Shown here: positions 5,541-6,509 of the stretch, piece by piece
How the letters are laid out: every line of letters begins with the position of its first letter
Position numbering within the stretch: position 1 is the stretch's first letter
Origin: JADYZU01 sp964443055
GTDB lineage: Bacteria; Pseudomonadota; Alphaproteobacteria; Rhodobacterales; Rhodobacteraceae
Direction of reading: 5' to 3'
DNA length: 6,509 nt
Assembly: GCA_964443055.1 (NCBI GenBank)
Contig: CAYUBT010000145.1
Coordinates: forward strand, 1 to 6,509
Translations under genes and position numbers: made by a program
The notes under the pieces: generated by a model
Seen by the model: only the letters and a program-made list of their open reading frames with translations
Databases searched by the model: none
What the model was told of the DNA's origin: nothing

Positions 5541-6278
5541 ATGGGACGGCTGGCAGGCAAGAAAGTTCTGGTGACGGCGGCGGGACAGGGGATCGGCCGA
5601 GCCTCGGCACTCGCCATGAAGGCCGAAGGGGCCGAGGTCATCGCCACCGACATCAACGAGGAAACCCTGGCCGATCTGGCCGCAGAGGGGATCACGACCC
5701 GCATCCTCGATGTGCGCGATCCGAAGGCCGTGAACGCCGCTGCCGCCGCGATCGGCGCGGTCGACGTGCTCTTCAACTGCGTAGGTTACGTGGCAAACGG
5801 CACGATCCTCGACTGCAGCGAAGAGGACTGGGATTTCTCGGTCGACATCAACATGACGGCCATGTTCCGCATGTGCAAAGCCTTCCTGCCGGCGATGATC
5901 GCTGCGGGCGGCGGCTCGGTGATCAACATGGCCTCGGCGGCGTCGTCGGTGATGGCGGTGCCGAACCGCTTCGTCTACGGCGCGACCAAGGCGGGGGTGA
6001 TCGGCCTGACCAAGAGCATCGCCGCCGATTTCATCAGGCAGGGCATCCGCGCCAATGCGATCTGCCCGGGCACGGTGGACAGTCCCTCGCTCCACGACCG
6101 CTGGCGCGCAAGCGGCGACTACGAGGCGGCCAAGGCCGCCTTCATCGCCCGCCAGCCCATCGGCCGGATCGGCAGGCCAGAGGAGATCGCCGCACTGGTC
6201 GTCTATCTCGCCTCGGACGAATCGGCCTATACCACGGGACAGCTTCACATCATCGACGGCGGCTGGGCGAATATCTGA
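5541..6278 (+). CDS. SDR-family NAD-dependent dehydrogenase, DHRS6 / 2-keto-3-deoxy-L-fuconate dehydrogenase type
   Basis: Classical short-chain dehydrogenase of 245 residues, cytoplasmic. The Rossmann motif is TAAGQGIG (12-19). D37 ends the second strand and favours NAD over NADP. NCVG at 79-82 stands where most relatives have NNAG. The active site is N104, S132, Y146 and K150 (YGATK), followed by CPGTVDSPSL (175-184). The overall wording (LDC..DWDFS, NRFVYGATK, DESAY.TG..IIDGGW) closely recalls human DHRS6 and bacterial 2-keto-3-deoxy-L-fuconate dehydrogenases. R143 and R187 sit where, from recollection, DHRS6 binds the substrate carboxylate. A sugar-acid substrate is therefore likely, and the neighbouring lactonase-like gene supports this. 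The start is set by AAAGGAG 7 nt before ATG 5541; an in-frame TTG at 5484 lacks such a site. It is followed after one base by the next gene, so translation is probably coupled. Confidence 0.93.
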   Translation: MGRLAGKKVLVTAAGQGIGRASALAMKAEGAEVIATDINEETLADLAAEGITTRILDVRDPKAVNAAAAAIGAVDVLFNCVGYVANGTILDCSEEDWDFSVDINMTAMFRMCKAFLPAMIAAGGGSVINMASAASSVMAVPNRFVYGATKAGVIGLTKSIAADFIRQGIRANAICPGTVDSPSLHDRWRASGDYEAAKAAFIARQPIGRIGRPEEIAALVVYLASDESAYTTGQLHIIDGGWANI

Positions 6279-6279
6279 C

Positions 6280-6509
6280 ATGATGGACCTGATCGACTGC
6301 CACCTGCATCTGATCGACCGCTCGGTCGCCCGGCATTCCTGGATCGAGGGGGCCCCCGCATTGCAGGGGCGCGACTTCCTGCTGAAGGACGCGCAGGCAC
6401 TCCATGGCGGCGAGGTCGCGGGCTCGATCTTCATGGAGGTCGATGTCGACGAGGCCTATATGCGCATCGAGGCCCGATGGGTCGGCGGGCTGGTGGCCGA
6501 GGGGCGGCT
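6280..6509 (+). CDS. Amidohydrolase_2 / COG3618 TIM-barrel hydrolase (sugar lactonase-like), 5' end only
   Basis: The first 76 residues of a metal-dependent TIM-barrel hydrolase; the rest is outside the window. The N-terminus carries the HxH metal motif in LIDCHLHLID (H8, H10). Next comes a HSWIEGAPALQGRDFLLKD stretch (19-37) typical of COG3618 proteins, a group that includes L-fucono-1,5-lactonase and L-rhamnono-lactonase. The gene begins with two ATG codons (6280 and 6283) one base after the dehydrogenase stop, with no strong ribosome binding site of its own, which suggests translational coupling. With the dehydrogenase it fits a non-phosphorylated L-fucose or L-rhamnose type pathway: lactone hydrolysis, dehydration, then oxidation of the 2-keto-3-deoxy acid. 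The exact sugar is not shown by the sequence. Confidence 0.85.
   Translation, partial: MMDLIDCHLHLIDRSVARHSWIEGAPALQGRDFLLKDAQALHGGEVAGSIFMEVDVDEAYMRIEARWVGGLVAEGR

Noticed and set aside
5366..6283. 305-codon plus-strand frame overlapping the SDR gene
   Set aside because: Arg/Gly-rich out-of-frame reading of the SDR gene, which carries all the family motifs in its own frame.
1..6509. CRISPR arrays, insertion sequences with transposases, defence or toxin-antitoxin systems
   Set aside because: No regularly spaced repeats, transposase motifs or recognisable defence domains were found on either strand.

Overview
This is a GC-rich chromosomal stretch with dense, short-spaced genes. Codon choice, the gene families and a 'TCATTGCGAGCG' type palindromic repeat point to an alphaproteobacterium, most likely of the Rhodobacterales (Rhodobacter/Paracoccus kind). 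That assignment is inference from style and family resemblance, not from a marker gene.

Left block, 1-3914, all transcribed leftward. In transcription order it holds: (i) an unusual 624-residue protein in which a 12-helix MFS transporter of the YcaD-like kind is joined in frame to a complete DUF924 domain; (ii) a PAS-GAF-GGDEF diguanylate cyclase; and (iii) the first 123 residues of dihydrolipoamide dehydrogenase (lpdA), which runs off the left edge. A perfect 9-bp hairpin lies one base after the MFS-DUF924 stop codon and probably ends or protects that transcript. lpdA begins only 36 bp after the cyclase, so those two may be cotranscribed.

Middle, 3915-4468, mostly non-coding. A tRNA-Gly gene (anticodon CCC, CCA end encoded) is transcribed rightward. 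It is flanked by a full-length (about 89 bp) and a shrunken (about 45 bp) copy of the same palindromic intergenic repeat. A 9-bp hairpin lies 47 bp after the tRNA.

Right-centre, 4469-5331, leftward. It contains a small lipoprotein-type lytic transglycosylase (SLT fold), preceded by an unrecognised 40-60 residue proline/alanine-rich small ORF. The small ORF is followed by a strong intrinsic terminator and by a hairpin that shows an anti-Shine-Dalgarno-like CCUCC in its loop.

Right end, 5541-6509, rightward. It has a complete short-chain dehydrogenase of the DHRS6 / 2-keto-3-deoxy-L-fuconate dehydrogenase type. One base later comes the beginning of a COG3618-type TIM-barrel amidohydrolase (sugar lactonase-like). 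Together they look like the start of a sugar-acid (L-fucose or L-rhamnose type, non-phosphorylated) catabolic operon that continues past the window.

The points most worth a second look are the transporter-DUF924 fusion with a perfect ribosome binding site hidden in its linker, and the small ORF with its structured, CCUCC-bearing 3' end. The rest is ordinary alphaproteobacterial housekeeping and accessory content.
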